Shown piece after piece: positions 63,845-64,000 of a stretch of 64,000 nucleotides of DNA (position 1 is its first letter; each line of letters opens with the position of its first letter). The position numbers were made by a program, and so were the translations under genes. The notes below the pieces were generated by a model, which did not search any database, had not been told where the DNA came from, and saw only the letters and a program-made list of their open reading frames with translations. The stretch is from Paraburkholderia phenoliruptrix (GTDB taxonomy: Bacteria; Pseudomonadota; Gammaproteobacteria; Burkholderiales; Burkholderiaceae): positions 186,001-250,000 of the forward strand of contig NZ_JAEUAV010000008.1 in assembly GCF_019511605.1 (NCBI RefSeq). Direction: 5' to 3'.

Positions 63845-64000
63845 ACATTCCTCACTGACGTGAACGGCCTGAAGCGGCGCTGTGCGGGGAACCGGGATTG
63901 CATGCGAAGGGCTTGAAGTCACCGCGATGCAGAGCAGATCCAGAACATTCGAAGAGTTTGTTCCTGATGATGACGGGCGTCAATATTCGGACTCCGTATT

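Noticed and set aside
63923..64000. Possible gene end or start at the right edge
   Set aside because: A minus-strand frame could end with a TGA near 63980, and a plus-strand ATG occurs near 63970, but too few bases are available to support either.

Overview
The window is a high-GC chromosome segment of a beta-proteobacterium, most likely Burkholderia or Paraburkholderia. I infer this from base composition, codon use and gene content (uronate/galactarate catabolism, a cyanide-insensitive-type bd oxidase, an mdc malonate decarboxylase operon, DUF2501, OprB). No rRNA, tRNA, CRISPR array, insertion sequence or phage gene was seen. It reads as a dense run of catabolic and transport operons.

Region 1 (1-17.9 kb) is a hexuronate/aldarate regulon. 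It holds a TRAP transporter (dctQ cut by the window edge, dctP), a lactonase, two uronate dehydrogenases, galactarate dehydratase (garD), 5-dehydro-4-deoxyglucarate dehydratase (kdgD), a GudP-like and an ExuT-like MFS carrier, a FadR-type GntR regulator, a 2-oxoglutarate-semialdehyde-type aldehyde dehydrogenase, and an aldolase/reductase pair (garL/garR). ilvD lies inside this region but looks like the housekeeping gene. Both known fates of 5-keto-4-deoxyglucarate are encoded: KdgD plus aldehyde dehydrogenase to 2-oxoglutarate, and GarL plus GarR to pyruvate and glycerate. The promoters share an 18-bp operator family, TTGTACG-N4-CGTAYAA, seen eight times and mostly in pairs. Several also share a second element, GGGTAAATRC, upstream of the operator.

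Region 2 (18-25 kb) holds cioAB with a small DUF2474-type third gene and an FNR/ANR-like box upstream, a LuxR-type response regulator facing a hybrid histidine kinase, and an unrecognised, possibly sigma-like protein.

Region 3 (25-43.8 kb) holds a giant GMC oxidoreductase/alpha-beta hydrolase fusion and two polar amino-acid-type ABC transporter modules. Each module comes with its own HutC-type regulator and sites that fit the HutC operator form GTMTAKAC. The first module is paired with a flavin oxidase and a 2-oxoglutarate/Fe(II) oxygenase. The second is paired with a histidine-ammonia-lyase homologue that exactly lacks the Ala-Ser-Gly tripeptide forming the MIO cofactor. An isoprenylcysteine-methyltransferase-like membrane protein, an arylamine N-acetyltransferase and a DUF2501 protein follow.

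Region 4 (44-64 kb) holds an OprB porin, a divergent LysR/DMT-exporter pair, the complete mdcYABCDEGH malonate decarboxylase operon without a recognisable malonate transporter, a YtfQ-YtfR-YtfT-YjfF type sugar ABC transporter, an AlkB-family dioxygenase, a small membrane protein, a metallophosphoesterase and a periplasmic protein with two similar halves. Short tandem repeats with units of 10, 12, 14 and 15 bp recur between genes across the window.
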